Below are positions 18,186 through 27,378 of a stretch of DNA of 64,000 nt, piece after piece. The stretch is from Hymenobacter aerilatus. Its GTDB lineage: Bacteria > Bacteroidota > Bacteroidia > Cytophagales > Hymenobacteraceae. A model generated the notes under the pieces. That model was not told the DNA's origin, searched no databases, and worked only from the letters and a program-made list of their open reading frames with translations. How positions within the stretch are numbered: position 1 is the stretch's first letter; every line of letters starts with the position of its first letter. The DNA lies in contig NZ_CP095053.1 in assembly GCF_022921095.1 (NCBI RefSeq), positions 496,001-560,000 on the forward strand, given 5' to 3'. A program made the position numbers and the translations under genes.

Positions 18186-21100
18186 TTAGAACGAATACCG
18201 GGCGCCCAGCTGAATCTGGTAAGGCGTGCCGTTCTGGCGGGTGGTGCCCACATTTTCATTCACGCGGTACACATAGCGGCGCGTGGCCTGGTCGAAGCCC
18301 GTGACCGAGAGCAGGTTCTGGTTGCCCAGGTTGTAGTTCACGCCCCAATCCTTATTGAGCAGGTTGGCGAAGTTGAACACGTCCACGCTCAGCGTGAAGG
18401 CCTGTGTTTTGAAGGTTTTGAACGTCTTTTGCAGGCGCACGTCAAACGTGCCGGCAAAGGGATTCACGCCGCCGTTGCGGTCGGCAATGGTGCCCAAGCT
18501 GCGGCGGATGTAGTCGCGGGCGCGGTTGTCAGGGTTGTCGAGCACCTTCTGCATGGAGGCAGCCACGGCGGGGTCGGTGGCGGGGTTGCTGGGGTCAAAC
18601 ACAAAGGCTAGGTCGTTGTCGGTGCCAGGGCCGCCCACAAAGTCACCGTTGATGTCGGCATCCACCGTGAGGGAGTAGCGCGTGCCGCCCAGGCCTGTGA
18701 AGCGGCCACTCAGCACAAAGCCCTTCACGCTGGGCGAAGCGCCGAAGAACACCACCTTATGCCGGAACTGGTTATCAGAGTAGTTGATTTCGCTCAGGCT
18801 GCGTGGGTCCGACTTAATGGGCCGGAACGTGGACGTGTTGGCCACGTTGCCGTTGTAGGAGCTGTTGTCGCGGGTGCTGTTCCAGGTGTAGCTAGCATTG
18901 AAAAACCCGTCGCGGAAGTAGCGCAGCTCCGCATCGGCCACCACCGTTGCCTGCTGAATCTTGGCCCCGTTCACGAACTCCAAGGTGCGGCCCACGGCCT
19001 GGGTTTTGCGCCCCAATACGTTGTTGGTGATGCCCGCCCGCGTAATCGTATTGGCTGGCACAAACACCCCGCGGCCGGCTTCGTTGTCGAGCGTGAAGTA
19101 GGGCTGATCTACCAGGTTGCGGTCCAGGTACACGTAGTTGTCGGTGGTGTAGGAGTACAGGAAGTTGACGCCTACGCGCAGCACCGGCCCAAATAAGTGG
19201 TTCAGGCTCAGGTTAGCCTTGTAGATATTTGGCACCTGCAAGTCCTTATTGTTCAAGTTGATGGTCGACACGTAGGGCACGCCGGGTAGCAGGCCTGGCG
19301 CCGTGTTGGGGTCGTTGCGGTAGGCCGGGAAGTCGGGGCGGGGTACCGGGTTAGCGCCCGTCGAAGGCCGCGTCACGTCGATGGAGGCCACCTTGGTGCC
19401 GCTGTTCTGGATGTTGTTCACCTGCGCATAGTTCACGGGGTTGGCCGAGAAGATGCCCCCGCCCAGGCGGATGATGCTTTTCCGCTCGCCCTTCACGTCC
19501 CAGGTAAGCTGCAGGCGGGGCTGAAAGTTGTTCCAGTCGGTTGGGTTGTTGTCGGTGCGCAGGCCTAGGGTTTCCTGCACTACCGGATTGTAGGCACCCG
19601 CCGTGAGGTAGCTGGTCATGTCCCAGCGCAGGCCCACAATGGCCTCCACGTGCGGCAGTGGGTTGTACTGCATCTGCCCAAACAGCGAGGCGTTCAAGAC
19701 CCACTGCTGCACCGACGGCACACCCTGCAACGGCACCTCGCGGGCGTAGCGCGAGGGGTTCAGGTCGTCGAATTCCTGCAAGCTGTTGAATACAAAGCGG
19801 CCGTTCTGCTCGCTGGAAATGTACGTGTCGAGGTAGGTGAGCGTGTTGTCGGTGCCGAAGGTGAAATTGTAACGCCCTTTGGTGAGGTAGGCCGTATTCA
19901 CCAGCTGCAGCTGGTTTTCCAGGTTGTTTTCGGGAGTGAAACGCTGGCCGCCCAGCTGCACCGAGGTAGTGCCCTGGCGGCCGTTGGGTAGGCGGGAGCG
20001 CACCGTCACAATAGCCCGCGGGATGTTGGCGCCAGGCAGCAGGTCGTTGGGCGTGTAGTCGCGCCGCACGGTCTGGTACTGCACTTTTAGCTCATTCAGC
20101 AGGGTAGGGCTGAACTGAGTACGCAAGGAGGCCAACGTGCTGTTCTCGCGCGACTTAAAGTTGCCGTACACCTCAAACAGGTTGATGGCCGAGTTGTCGT
20201 TCACGCTGTTGGGGTTGTCCCAGGAGCTATAGTTGTTGCGCAGCGTCAGGCGGTTCCGGTCGTTGATCTGCCAGTCTAGGCGAGCGAAAAACGTGTTGGC
20301 TACCGTCTTACGGCCAAACTCGCCGGTTTGCCTGGCGTCGCTCAGACCGTATTTGGTGCGGGCAATGTTCAAGACCGTGTCCAGCGCGCCCGCGCTGATG
20401 CCCAAAGCGTTGGCATCGGCATCGGACTTGATGTCGGCAATGAAAAACGGCGCCGACTCATTCTGCCGGTCCAGGGCCGTGAAGAAGTGCAGCTTGTCTT
20501 TGATGATGGGGCCGCCCAGGCTGAAACCGTACTGGTTGGTGGTGAAATTTTGTTTGCGACGGTTGCCCCGGATGTCGTAGGGGCTGGCCAGAAAATCGGC
20601 GCGGTAATAGTCGAAAATAGAGCCCGTAAACGTGTTGGTGCCCGATTTCGTGACAGCGCTAACGGTGCCGCCGCCTTGCCTGCCCTGGGTCACATCGTAC
20701 ACGTTGGTAGCCACCTCAAACTCCCGGATGGCTTCCAGCGACAACGAGTACGGCCCGTTGCCTACCGCCCCGGAGGTCAAGTTATTGCGGGCACTCACGC
20801 CGTCAATCAGGTAGTTGGTCGACGAGGGTAGCTGCCCGCCCACGCTGCCCCCGTTGGAGGTAGGCGCCAGCGACACTAGGTTGGTGAAGCTGCGGTTCAG
20901 GGTCGGAATCTGCCGGATGGTTTGGTCCGTGATGGCCGTGCTGCTGCCCAGCCGGTCTACGCGGCTGTTGAGGGCGTTGCCGCGCACTACTACCTCCTGC
21001 AAGCCCACGGCTTCGGGCTGCATCCGGAAGTCCACTCGCAGCTGGTCACCTAGGTTCAGAGCCAGGCCGTTTTTCACTTGCGGGGCCGAGCCCACGTAGC

Positions 21101-21347
21101 TCACCCGCACGCTGTAGGGCTTGCCCAGCGGCAGCTGCCGCAGCTGGTAGCGCCCGTCGGTAGTGGTCACGGTAGTGGCCTGAAAGCCCGTGGCCTCGTT
21201 GCGCACGACCACCGTCACGCCGGGTAGGGTAGTGCCGGCCTCGTCCACAATGCGTCCTTCAATGGTCGCGTCGGTGGATTGGGCGAAGGTGGAATAGCCG
21301 CATAAGAGCAGCCACACACTGAGAAAGAGTAGAAAGTGTTTGCGCAT
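18186..21347 (-). CDS. Oar-type TonB-dependent receptor
   Basis: The 1053-residue product has a signal peptide (MRKHFLLFLSVWLLLCGYST), a carboxypeptidase-regulatory-like domain (ATIEGRIVDEAGTTLPGVTV, about residues 25-110), a plug domain with a TNYLIDGVSARNN segment and an EFEVATNVYDVTQGRQGG stretch, and a large beta-barrel ending in GARYSF. This is the Oar-like subgroup of TonB receptors. Unlike the receptor at 10196 it lacks an STN domain. No SusD partner follows; the next gene encodes a secreted phosphodiesterase. ATG at 21345-21347 begins the signal peptide; an upstream start would add nine residues. GACATTTGC some 24 bases before the ATG may be the -7 box. Confidence 0.93.
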   Translation of the reverse strand: MRKHFLLFLSVWLLLCGYSTFAQSTDATIEGRIVDEAGTTLPGVTVVVRNEATGFQATTVTTTDGRYQLRQLPLGKPYSVRVSYVGSAPQVKNGLALNLGDQLRVDFRMQPEAVGLQEVVVRGNALNSRVDRLGSSTAITDQTIRQIPTLNRSFTNLVSLAPTSNGGSVGGQLPSSTNYLIDGVSARNNLTSGAVGNGPYSLSLEAIREFEVATNVYDVTQGRQGGGTVSAVTKSGTNTFTGSIFDYYRADFLASPYDIRGNRRKQNFTTNQYGFSLGGPIIKDKLHFFTALDRQNESAPFFIADIKSDADANALGISAGALDTVLNIARTKYGLSDARQTGEFGRKTVANTFFARLDWQINDRNRLTLRNNYSSWDNPNSVNDNSAINLFEVYGNFKSRENSTLASLRTQFSPTLLNELKVQYQTVRRDYTPNDLLPGANIPRAIVTVRSRLPNGRQGTTSVQLGGQRFTPENNLENQLQLVNTAYLTKGRYNFTFGTDNTLTYLDTYISSEQNGRFVFNSLQEFDDLNPSRYAREVPLQGVPSVQQWVLNASLFGQMQYNPLPHVEAIVGLRWDMTSYLTAGAYNPVVQETLGLRTDNNPTDWNNFQPRLQLTWDVKGERKSIIRLGGGIFSANPVNYAQVNNIQNSGTKVASIDVTRPSTGANPVPRPDFPAYRNDPNTAPGLLPGVPYVSTINLNNKDLQVPNIYKANLSLNHLFGPVLRVGVNFLYSYTTDNYVYLDRNLVDQPYFTLDNEAGRGVFVPANTITRAGITNNVLGRKTQAVGRTLEFVNGAKIQQATVVADAELRYFRDGFFNASYTWNSTRDNSSYNGNVANTSTFRPIKSDPRSLSEINYSDNQFRHKVVFFGASPSVKGFVLSGRFTGLGGTRYSLTVDADINGDFVGGPGTDNDLAFVFDPSNPATDPAVAASMQKVLDNPDNRARDYIRRSLGTIADRNGGVNPFAGTFDVRLQKTFKTFKTQAFTLSVDVFNFANLLNKDWGVNYNLGNQNLLSVTGFDQATRRYVYRVNENVGTTRQNGTPYQIQLGARYSF

Positions 21348-21492
21348 GGGGTAGGGTTGGTTTTGGATGCGCAAATGTCTTCCGGCAGTGTAAAGCGTAT
21401 ATTAAGGGTGTGCGATATTGCGGTTATGAGTTGTGAGAGAAAACCAGGGATTTTGTAACGATTTCACAATGCAACCTCCTACCCCCAAAACG

Positions 21493-21542
21493 CGACGGCG
21501 TGCCCGGCGTCAGCCGCTAGGGCCATGCCAGGCACGCCGTCG
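21493..21542 (-). terminator. fabG terminator hairpin
   Basis: A perfect 12-bp stem (21493-21504 with 21531-21542) has a 26-base loop and is followed on the minus strand by CGTTTT. It lies 23 bases past the fabG stop. Confidence 0.7.
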
Positions 21543-21564
21543 TGCCACTAGGGTAGGGAGTGGG

Positions 21565-22314
21565 TTAGGTCAGCATTCCGCCATCCACTTGCAGTACTTG
21601 CCCAGTGATGTACGAAGAGTCATCCGAGGCTAAAAAGGCAGTGGCTTTGGCCACATCCTCGGGCGAGCCACCGCGGCGTAGCGGAATAGCCTTGCGCCAC
21701 TCCTCCACCTGCTTCTGGTCGAGGGCGCCGGTCATTTCGGTTTCAATGAAGCCGGGCGCAATGGCGTTGCAACGAATGTTGCGCGAGCCCAGCTCTAAGG
21801 CCACCGATTTAGTGAAGCCAATGATACCCGCTTTAGAAGCGGCGTAGTTGGCTTGGCCCGCGTTGCCCTTCACACCCACCACCGACGACATATTAATGAT
21901 GCTGCCCGTTTTGGCGCGCATCATGGGCTTGGTGGCGGCTTTGGTGAGGTTGAACACCGACTTCAGGTTCACGTTGAGCACCTGGTCCCACTGCTGCTCG
22001 CTCATGCGCATCAGCAGCCCGTCCTGCGTGATGCCGGCGTTATTCACCAGAATGTCCAGCTTGCCGAACTCTGCCACCACGTCGTCTACCAGCTTTTCGG
22101 CCTCGGCGAAGATGGAAGCGTCGGAGCGGAAGCCTTTCACCTTCGTGCCGAACTCCGCCAGCTCCTGTTCTAGCTGTTGGCCTTTTTCTACACTAGAAAG
22201 GTAGGTGAAAGCCACCTGTGCGCCCTGCTGGGCAAAATATACGGCCACCGCGCGGCCAATTCCTTTGGAGGCGCCCGTAATCAGGGCCACTTTTCCGTCG
22301 AGCAGTTTTGTCAT
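21565..22314 (-). CDS. fabG: 3-oxoacyl-ACP reductase FabG
   Basis: The 249-residue product is a short-chain dehydrogenase: GKVALITGASKGIGRA (NADPH-binding TGxxxGxG), LDILVNNAGIT (NNAG), IINMSSVVG (catalytic Ser), NYAASKAGIIGF (Tyr-x-x-x-Lys) and the C-terminal YITGQVLQVDGGM. Length and motifs match FabG, which reduces 3-oxoacyl-ACP in each cycle of fatty acid elongation in the cytoplasm. The ATG at 22312-22314 begins directly ahead of the Rossmann fold. It shares a 39-base divergent promoter region with the flavoprotein at 22354. Confidence 0.95.
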   Translation of the reverse strand: MTKLLDGKVALITGASKGIGRAVAVYFAQQGAQVAFTYLSSVEKGQQLEQELAEFGTKVKGFRSDASIFAEAEKLVDDVVAEFGKLDILVNNAGITQDGLLMRMSEQQWDQVLNVNLKSVFNLTKAATKPMMRAKTGSIINMSSVVGVKGNAGQANYAASKAGIIGFTKSVALELGSRNIRCNAIAPGFIETEMTGALDQKQVEEWRKAIPLRRGGSPEDVAKATAFLASDDSSYITGQVLQVDGGMLT

Positions 22315-22353
22315 GCAGCGAAGGTAGCAATTACTACCTTCGCCTTCATCTCT
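22315..22353. promoter_or_regulatory. Palindromic divergent promoter, fabG / flavoprotein
   Basis: CGAAGGTAG (22319-22327) and CTACCTTCG (22334-22342) form a perfect 9-bp dyad with a 6-base centre. Each arm read outward gives TACCTTCG, one mismatch from the Bacteroidota -7 box TAnnTTTG. The fabG ATG begins 4 bases beyond its box and the flavoprotein ATG 11 bases beyond. The dyad may be two mirror promoters, an operator, or both. Confidence 0.6.
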
Positions 22354-23595
22354 ATGCTCGAAACCGACATCTGCATCCTCGGCGCTGGTCCGGGTGGGGC
22401 CACGGCCGCCCTGCACCTCGCCAACGCCGGCCAGCCCTGCCTGCTGCTCGACCGTGCCACCTTCCCGCGCGACAAAATCTGCGGCGACGCGCTCAGTGGC
22501 AAGGTTATCAACGAGCTGCGCCGGATTGATGCGGCCCTACCCGCGCGGCTGGCGGCCTCGGCCGTGCAAGTGCCCTGCTGGGGCATTAGCTTTTTTGCGC
22601 CCAACGGCCGGCCCGTGGAAGTGCCCTTTCGGGCGCACTACAACCCCGCTGCCGAGCCCGCGCCCGGCCACGTAGCCAAGCGCCTCGATTTCGACAACCT
22701 ACTGATCGAGCAAGTGCGCCAGCGTCCGGAAATCGACTTCCGCGAGGGCGTGGAGGTGGCCCGACACGAGCGCCTACCCGATGGTCGCTGGCAGCTCTTC
22801 GCGGCCGATGGCACCGTGGTGGCTACCCCGCGGCTGCTGCTGATTGCCAACGGCGCGCAGTCGGCGCAGGCCCGGCAGATTGGTGGGCACGTGCTGGAAC
22901 CGGCGCACCACTCGGCGGGGCTGCGTACTTACTACCAGGGCGTAAACGGAATGCACCCGCACGGCTTCATCGAGCTACATTTCTTGAAAGAATTCCTACC
23001 TGGCTACCTCTGGATTTTCCCCCTACCCAATGGGCAAGCCAACGTGGGGGTAGGGATGCGCACCGATAAGGTTTCGGCCAAAAAAATCAATCTGCGCGCC
23101 CGCCTCGACGAAATCCTTACCACTCACCCCAGCTTCAAAGACCGCTTTGCCCAGGCCCAGCGACTAGGACCCGTGCGCGGCATGGGCCTGCCGCTGGGTT
23201 CCAAACGGCGCTCCTTATCGGGAGCCGGCTACTTGCTACTTGGTGATGCGGGCTCCCTCATCGACCCCTTCACGGGTGAGGGTATCAGCCACGCCATGGT
23301 GTCGGGCCGCCACGCCGCCGACTGGGCCGCCCGTGCCGTGCAGGCGCAGAATTTCAGCGCCGACTTTTTGAAAGGCTACGATGCCGCCGTGTACAACCGC
23401 CTCTGGCAGGAGCTACGCCTGAGCCGCGCCATGCAGCGCCTGCTGGCCTACCCCTGGCTGTTCAATTTTGTAGCCAACCGCGCCGTGCGCAACCCTACCC
23501 TGGCCCAAACCCTCACCAACATGTTCCTCGACCTGGACCTACGCGAACAGCTTCGCCGGCCGGGGTTTTATCTGAAGATGATGCTGGGTAAGTAG
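22354..23595 (+). CDS. Geranylgeranyl-reductase-family FAD-dependent oxidoreductase
   Basis: The 413-residue product has the FAD-binding ICILGAGPGGATAALHLA at the N-terminus, RDKICGDALSG typical of the geranylgeranyl reductase family, and GDAGSLIDPFTGEGISHA near residue 300. Family members reduce isoprenoid double bonds or oxidise aromatic precursors with FAD. The physiological substrate is unknown; quinone or lipid modification is possible. The start is the ATG directly before the Rossmann motif; the longer frame overlaps fabG on the other strand and was rejected. Confidence 0.88.
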   Translation: MLETDICILGAGPGGATAALHLANAGQPCLLLDRATFPRDKICGDALSGKVINELRRIDAALPARLAASAVQVPCWGISFFAPNGRPVEVPFRAHYNPAAEPAPGHVAKRLDFDNLLIEQVRQRPEIDFREGVEVARHERLPDGRWQLFAADGTVVATPRLLLIANGAQSAQARQIGGHVLEPAHHSAGLRTYYQGVNGMHPHGFIELHFLKEFLPGYLWIFPLPNGQANVGVGMRTDKVSAKKINLRARLDEILTTHPSFKDRFAQAQRLGPVRGMGLPLGSKRRSLSGAGYLLLGDAGSLIDPFTGEGISHAMVSGRHAADWAARAVQAQNFSADFLKGYDAAVYNRLWQELRLSRAMQRLLAYPWLFNFVANRAVRNPTLAQTLTNMFLDLDLREQLRRPGFYLKMMLGK

Positions 23596-23604
23596 AGAAG
23601 CATC

Positions 23605-23675
23605 TTTGCGTCTCGGCGTTGAACGACTGACGGAAGCATTATCTAAAAACAACCTCAGCACCGACGAGACGCAAA
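23605..23675. repeat. GAGACGCAAA inverted repeat
   Basis: TTTGCGTCTCG (23605-23615) is mirrored by CGAGACGCAAA (23665-23675) with about 49 bases between. This is a different palindrome family from the TGTCATCCTG elements. It may end transcription of the flavoprotein gene. The remaining 165 bases to the next gene show nothing recognisable. Confidence 0.6.
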
Positions 23676-23840
23676 AGATTGTGTCTCTACCTCATACCTA
23701 CGCCCTGTCGCAAGCATACACAACAAATGATGCGAAATAATGACTCCTATCTTGTGCGACTGTTCAGCTGCTTAGGACAAACGAAATAACAGAGCAGCGA
23801 CGCAATTAGTGGTAGTCAAGTAGTAAATATAAGGCTGATT

Positions 23841-24830
23841 ATGAGATTCTTATTGTCGATACCCGGCTATACGCGCACCATTCCGATGGGCCGTTTCGTG
23901 GAAAAGGCCTTGCAGGAGCTGGGGCACGAAGTGGTGGTGTTCAACTACGAGCGCAACAGCCAGCTGGAGCGAGCCCGCGAAAAAATGGGCTTTAAACGGT
24001 TTCTGAAGTATAAAAATCGGCAGCTGCTGGAGTTGGTAGAAGCCACCAAGCCTGACGTTTTCTTTACGCTCTACGGCAAAAACCATGACGCTGATACCGT
24101 GCGCGAGCTGAAGCGGCGCGGCCTGCCCACCATCTGCTGGTGGCTCGACGACCCCATCTCCTTGGCGCACAAATACATTGAGCCAAGTCTCTACGACTTT
24201 TTCTTCTCCAACAGCCGTGGTACGGCGGCCGTCTACCGCCACTACGAGGTGAAGGAGCCGCACTACCTGCCCGTGGGCATCGACCCCGCCATTCATCGGC
24301 CCGTAGAGGGCGCCGAGCAGCTCTACGACATCGTATTTGCCGGCGACTGGCACCCTACCCGCGAGCGGGTACTGCTGGAGCTGACCCGTCACCACCGGCT
24401 CACCATCATTGGTCCCTGGAAGCGTCGGATTCCGGAAGACTCGCCTCTGCGGCCGTTTTTTTTGCAGGTTGGCTACTTCACGCCCACCGAAATGGCCCTG
24501 CTGTTCAACCAAGCTCGCATTGTGCTCAACGTGCACCAGTGGTACCAGCGCTGGTCTTACGGCATTAATCCGCGCTTGTTTGAGGCCAGCGGCTGCCGGG
24601 CTTTCCAAATCAGCGATGCGAAGGAGGAAATCCCGGCCCTATACACGCCCAACGAGGAAATCGTGTTGTACGAAGATGCACGGCAACTGTCGGAGCTGTG
24701 CACCCACTACCTGGCTCGCCCTGAGGAGCGCGCTCGTATTGCTGAGCAAGCCTACGCCCGCACCCTGCGCGAACACACCTACCAGCATCGCATGCAGGAG
24801 CTGCTGCGCGTGTGCGGGCTGGACGGCTAG
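23841..24830 (+). CDS. CgeB-like glycosyltransferase (GT4/GT1 group)
   Basis: The 329-residue product lacks a signal peptide and begins MRFLLSIPGYTRTIPMGRFV. It has KPDVFFTLYGKNHD, CWWLDDPISL and YLPVGIDPAIH in the N-terminal half and a C-terminal glycosyltransferase region with NVHQWYQRWSYGINPRLFEA (the E-containing donor-site segment). This layout fits the CgeB/DUF3880 plus Glyco_trans_1_2 group. Donor and acceptor sugars are unknown; surface polysaccharide or glycoprotein synthesis is plausible. Its stop overlaps that of the convergent TPR gene by four bases. Confidence 0.82.
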   Translation: MRFLLSIPGYTRTIPMGRFVEKALQELGHEVVVFNYERNSQLERAREKMGFKRFLKYKNRQLLELVEATKPDVFFTLYGKNHDADTVRELKRRGLPTICWWLDDPISLAHKYIEPSLYDFFFSNSRGTAAVYRHYEVKEPHYLPVGIDPAIHRPVEGAEQLYDIVFAGDWHPTRERVLLELTRHHRLTIIGPWKRRIPEDSPLRPFFLQVGYFTPTEMALLFNQARIVLNVHQWYQRWSYGINPRLFEASGCRAFQISDAKEEIPALYTPNEEIVLYEDARQLSELCTHYLARPEERARIAEQAYARTLREHTYQHRMQELLRVCGLDG

Positions 24831-25555
24831 CGGCGGGCAGTGGGCTTCAGCGCGGCCGCTTTTTCCAGGTCGGCGCGGGCGGCAGTGGGCTGATTGACGG
24901 AGGAATAGCTGGTGCCGCGGGCTTCGTAGGCAGCGGCATAGGTAGAGTCAAGGGCAATGGCCTGGGTGAAATCATTGATGGCGGCCTTGAAGTTAAGCTT
25001 CTTCAGTTGCGCCTGTCCGCGCTGGTAATAGGCTTCTTTGTCCTGAGAGTTGTATTTCAGGGCTTTCGAGAAGTCGGAAATAGCGGCGGAGTACTGTTGC
25101 AGACCGGCATGTGCTAGCCCCCGGCCGCGGTAGGCATTGGCATCGGTAGATTTCAGGCGCAGCGCGGCCGCGTAGTCGGGGAGGGCTTCTGCGTAGTGGC
25201 CGAGCTGGGTGTGGGCCTTGGCGCGGGTGAGCAGCAAGTCGAAGTTGCGCGGGTGCTGCTTCAGGCCCGCATCGGCTGTGCGAATGGCCTGACGGTAGTC
25301 GGCTGGGGTAGTGGGCAGGGTAGGGGCGTTCGGCACCGGAGCCGTAGCCGCCGCCGAAAGGCTGGCATCGGGGGCGGTAGCAGCGGCACCCAACGTATCC
25401 AAGTTAGGGGTGGCCGCCTCTTCCATGGCTACGGCCCGGCGGGCCGCGTCCGATTGGGTGTAGGCCGGGCTATCAGGTTCAGTGGTGCGGGCGCACTGCG
25501 TGGTGAGCAGCAGCGTGGCCCCGCAAATCAAAAAGGTAGGTAGGATTGTTCGCAT
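24827..25555 (-). CDS. Tetratricopeptide-repeat protein
   Basis: The 242-residue product begins with an export signal (MRTILPTFLICGATLLLTTQC) whose Cys22 could be a lipid site, although TTQC is a poor lipobox. After an Ala/Thr/Pro-rich linker, about four TPR units follow, visible as YRQAIRTADAGLKQHPRN, YAEALPDYAAALRLKSTD, YSAAISDFSKALKYNSQD and FKAAINDFTQAIALDSTY. TPRs mediate protein contacts in the periplasm or outer membrane. Partner unknown. Confidence 0.85.
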   Translation of the reverse strand: MRTILPTFLICGATLLLTTQCARTTEPDSPAYTQSDAARRAVAMEEAATPNLDTLGAAATAPDASLSAAATAPVPNAPTLPTTPADYRQAIRTADAGLKQHPRNFDLLLTRAKAHTQLGHYAEALPDYAAALRLKSTDANAYRGRGLAHAGLQQYSAAISDFSKALKYNSQDKEAYYQRGQAQLKKLNFKAAINDFTQAIALDSTYAAAYEARGTSYSSVNQPTAARADLEKAAALKPTARR

Positions 25556-25689
25556 GAGAAGCAAGAGGCAAAAGACCCGGCGGCAACCGCCAGGCTATGG
25601 CGCCTTTGTACGGACGAGCGCGGCAACCGGCTGCTCTTCACCGAAAAAAATGGCCAGCGCAGCCCTTGCGAGTGGCGCTGGCAGGGCGG

Positions 25690-25721
25690 TTGGGGCGAGT
25701 GCGCCCGGCTGCCTATCTTTG
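25690..25721 (+). promoter_or_regulatory. lpdA promoter
   Basis: TTG (25690-25692) and TATCTTTG (25714-25721) match the Bacteroidota -33 and -7 consensus (TTG, about 20 bases, TAnnTTTG). The predicted leader to the lpdA ATG is about 60 bases. Confidence 0.65.
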
Positions 25722-25786
25722 TCCTGGCCGGCGGCACCGTTGCCGGGTAGTCTTTTCCTTTCTAGTTTATTTAGCAACACAACAGT

Positions 25787-27181
25787 ATGGCATTGCAATA
25801 CGACCTGGTCGTTATCGGCAGCGGCCCCGGGGGCTACGTAGCCGCCATTCGGGCCTCGCAGCTCGGACTGAAAGTAGGCGTGGTAGAGCGCGAGTCGCTG
25901 GGCGGCATCTGCCTCAACTGGGGCTGTATCCCCACCAAAGCCCTGCTGAAAAGCGCCCAGGTATTTGAATACCTCAACCACGCCGCCGACTACGGCCTGA
26001 GCGCCACTGGCGTAGGCCAAGATTTCACAGCCGTGGTGAAGCGCAGCCGCGGTGTGGCCGACGGCATGAGCAAGGGCATCAACTTCTTGTTCAAGAAGAA
26101 TAAAATTGAAACCATCATGGGCACTGGCAAGCTGCTGGCGCCCGGCAAGATTGAGGTAACCAAGGCCGACGGCGGCAAGGAAACGGTAGAGGCCAAGAGC
26201 ATCATCCTGGCTACCGGCGCCCGTTCGCGCCAGCTACCTAACCTGCCCATCGACGACAAAAAAATCATTGGCTACCGCAAGGCCATGTCGCTGGAGCAGC
26301 TGCCCAAGAAGTTGGTAGTAGTAGGCTCGGGCGCTATCGGCGTCGAGTTTGCCTACTTCTACCGCACCATGGGCTCGGAGGTAACCATTGTGGAGTACCT
26401 ACCCCGCATTGTGCCAGTAGAGGACGAGGAAGTGTCGAAGCAGATGGAGCGTTCCTTCTCCAAAATCGGCATTAAGGTGCTCACCGAGGCCGAAGTGACC
26501 AAGGTAGATACCAGCGGCCAGGGCTGCAAAGTGACCGTGAAAACGGCTAAAGGCGAGCAGCAACTCGACTGCGACGTGGTGCTGTCGGCGGTAGGTATTG
26601 CTACCAACATCGAGAACATTGGTCTGGAAGAGCTGGGCATCAAGACCGACCGCGGCCGTGTTATCGTAGACGACTACTATAAAACCAACGTAGACGGCAT
26701 CTACGCCATTGGCGACATTGTGCCTGGTCCGGCGCTGGCGCACGTGGCCTCGGCCGAGGGTATTATCTGCGTAGAGAAGATTGCCGGGCACCACCCCGAG
26801 CCGCTCAACTACCAGAACATTCCCGGCTGCACCTACGCTCAGCCCGAAATTGCCTCCGTGGGCCTCACCGAAGCCGAAGCCCGCAAGCGCGGCCTCGACA
26901 TCAAGGTAGGCAAGTTCCCCTTCTCGGCCTCCGGCAAAGCCTCGGCCGCCGGCGCCAAGGATGGCTTCGTGAAGGTGATTTTCGACGCCAAATACGGCGA
27001 GTGGCTGGGCGCGCACATGGTGGGCGCCAACGTGACCGAGATGATTGCCGAAGTGGTAGTGGCTCGCAAGCTCGAAACCACCGGCCACGAAATCATTAAG
27101 TCGGTGCACCCGCACCCCACCATGAGCGAGGCGGTGATGGAAGCTGCCGCCGCCGCCTACGACGAGGTAATTCACCTATAA
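25787..27181 (+). CDS. lpdA: Dihydrolipoyl dehydrogenase (E3)
   Basis: The 464-residue product shows LVVIGSGPGGYVAAIRA (FAD), the redox-active disulfide in GGICLNWGCIPTKALLK, LVVVGSGAIGVEFA (NAD), GDIVPGPALAHVAS and the interface motif HPHPTMSEAVMEAAAAAY with the catalytic His. It reoxidises dihydrolipoamide in pyruvate and 2-oxoglutarate dehydrogenase complexes with FAD and NAD in the cytoplasm. It stands alone with its own promoter and terminator, so the E1/E2 genes lie elsewhere. Confidence 0.98.
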   Translation: MALQYDLVVIGSGPGGYVAAIRASQLGLKVGVVERESLGGICLNWGCIPTKALLKSAQVFEYLNHAADYGLSATGVGQDFTAVVKRSRGVADGMSKGINFLFKKNKIETIMGTGKLLAPGKIEVTKADGGKETVEAKSIILATGARSRQLPNLPIDDKKIIGYRKAMSLEQLPKKLVVVGSGAIGVEFAYFYRTMGSEVTIVEYLPRIVPVEDEEVSKQMERSFSKIGIKVLTEAEVTKVDTSGQGCKVTVKTAKGEQQLDCDVVLSAVGIATNIENIGLEELGIKTDRGRVIVDDYYKTNVDGIYAIGDIVPGPALAHVASAEGIICVEKIAGHHPEPLNYQNIPGCTYAQPEIASVGLTEAEARKRGLDIKVGKFPFSASGKASAAGAKDGFVKVIFDAKYGEWLGAHMVGANVTEMIAEVVVARKLETTGHEIIKSVHPHPTMSEAVMEAAAAAYDEVIHL

Positions 27182-27209
27182 AACCTGCGCCGCTGCGCAC
27201 CTGAACCAG

Positions 27210-27248
27210 AGCCCCGGCCGCCACTGCGCGTGCCGGGGCTTTGTATTG
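27210..27248 (+). terminator. lpdA terminator
   Basis: AGCCCCGGC (27210-27218) pairs with GCCGGGGCT (27232-27240), followed by TTGTATTGTT. It is 29 bases past the lpdA stop. Confidence 0.85.
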
Positions 27249-27378
27249 TTTCCTACCCTCCTAGGGCTTCGGCAAGCACTGGGAGGGGCAGCAATTCAGC
27301 CGTAAGATGTGTCGGCTGCAGAGCTACTCAGACCTATAATGGTGTACCTTGGGGTACTTTTCGTTTGATAGATTTCGT

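Noticed and set aside
22177..22353. Upstream extension of the geranylgeranyl-reductase-like protein
   Set aside because: It would overlap fabG antisense and precede the conserved FAD motif with unrelated residues.
25560..25745. Frame with strong GC3 codon use ahead of lpdA, containing ERGNRLLFTEKNGQR
   Set aside because: No usable start codon lies in frame, it overlaps the lpdA promoter, and no homologous family is recognised. It may be a gene relic, but this cannot be shown.
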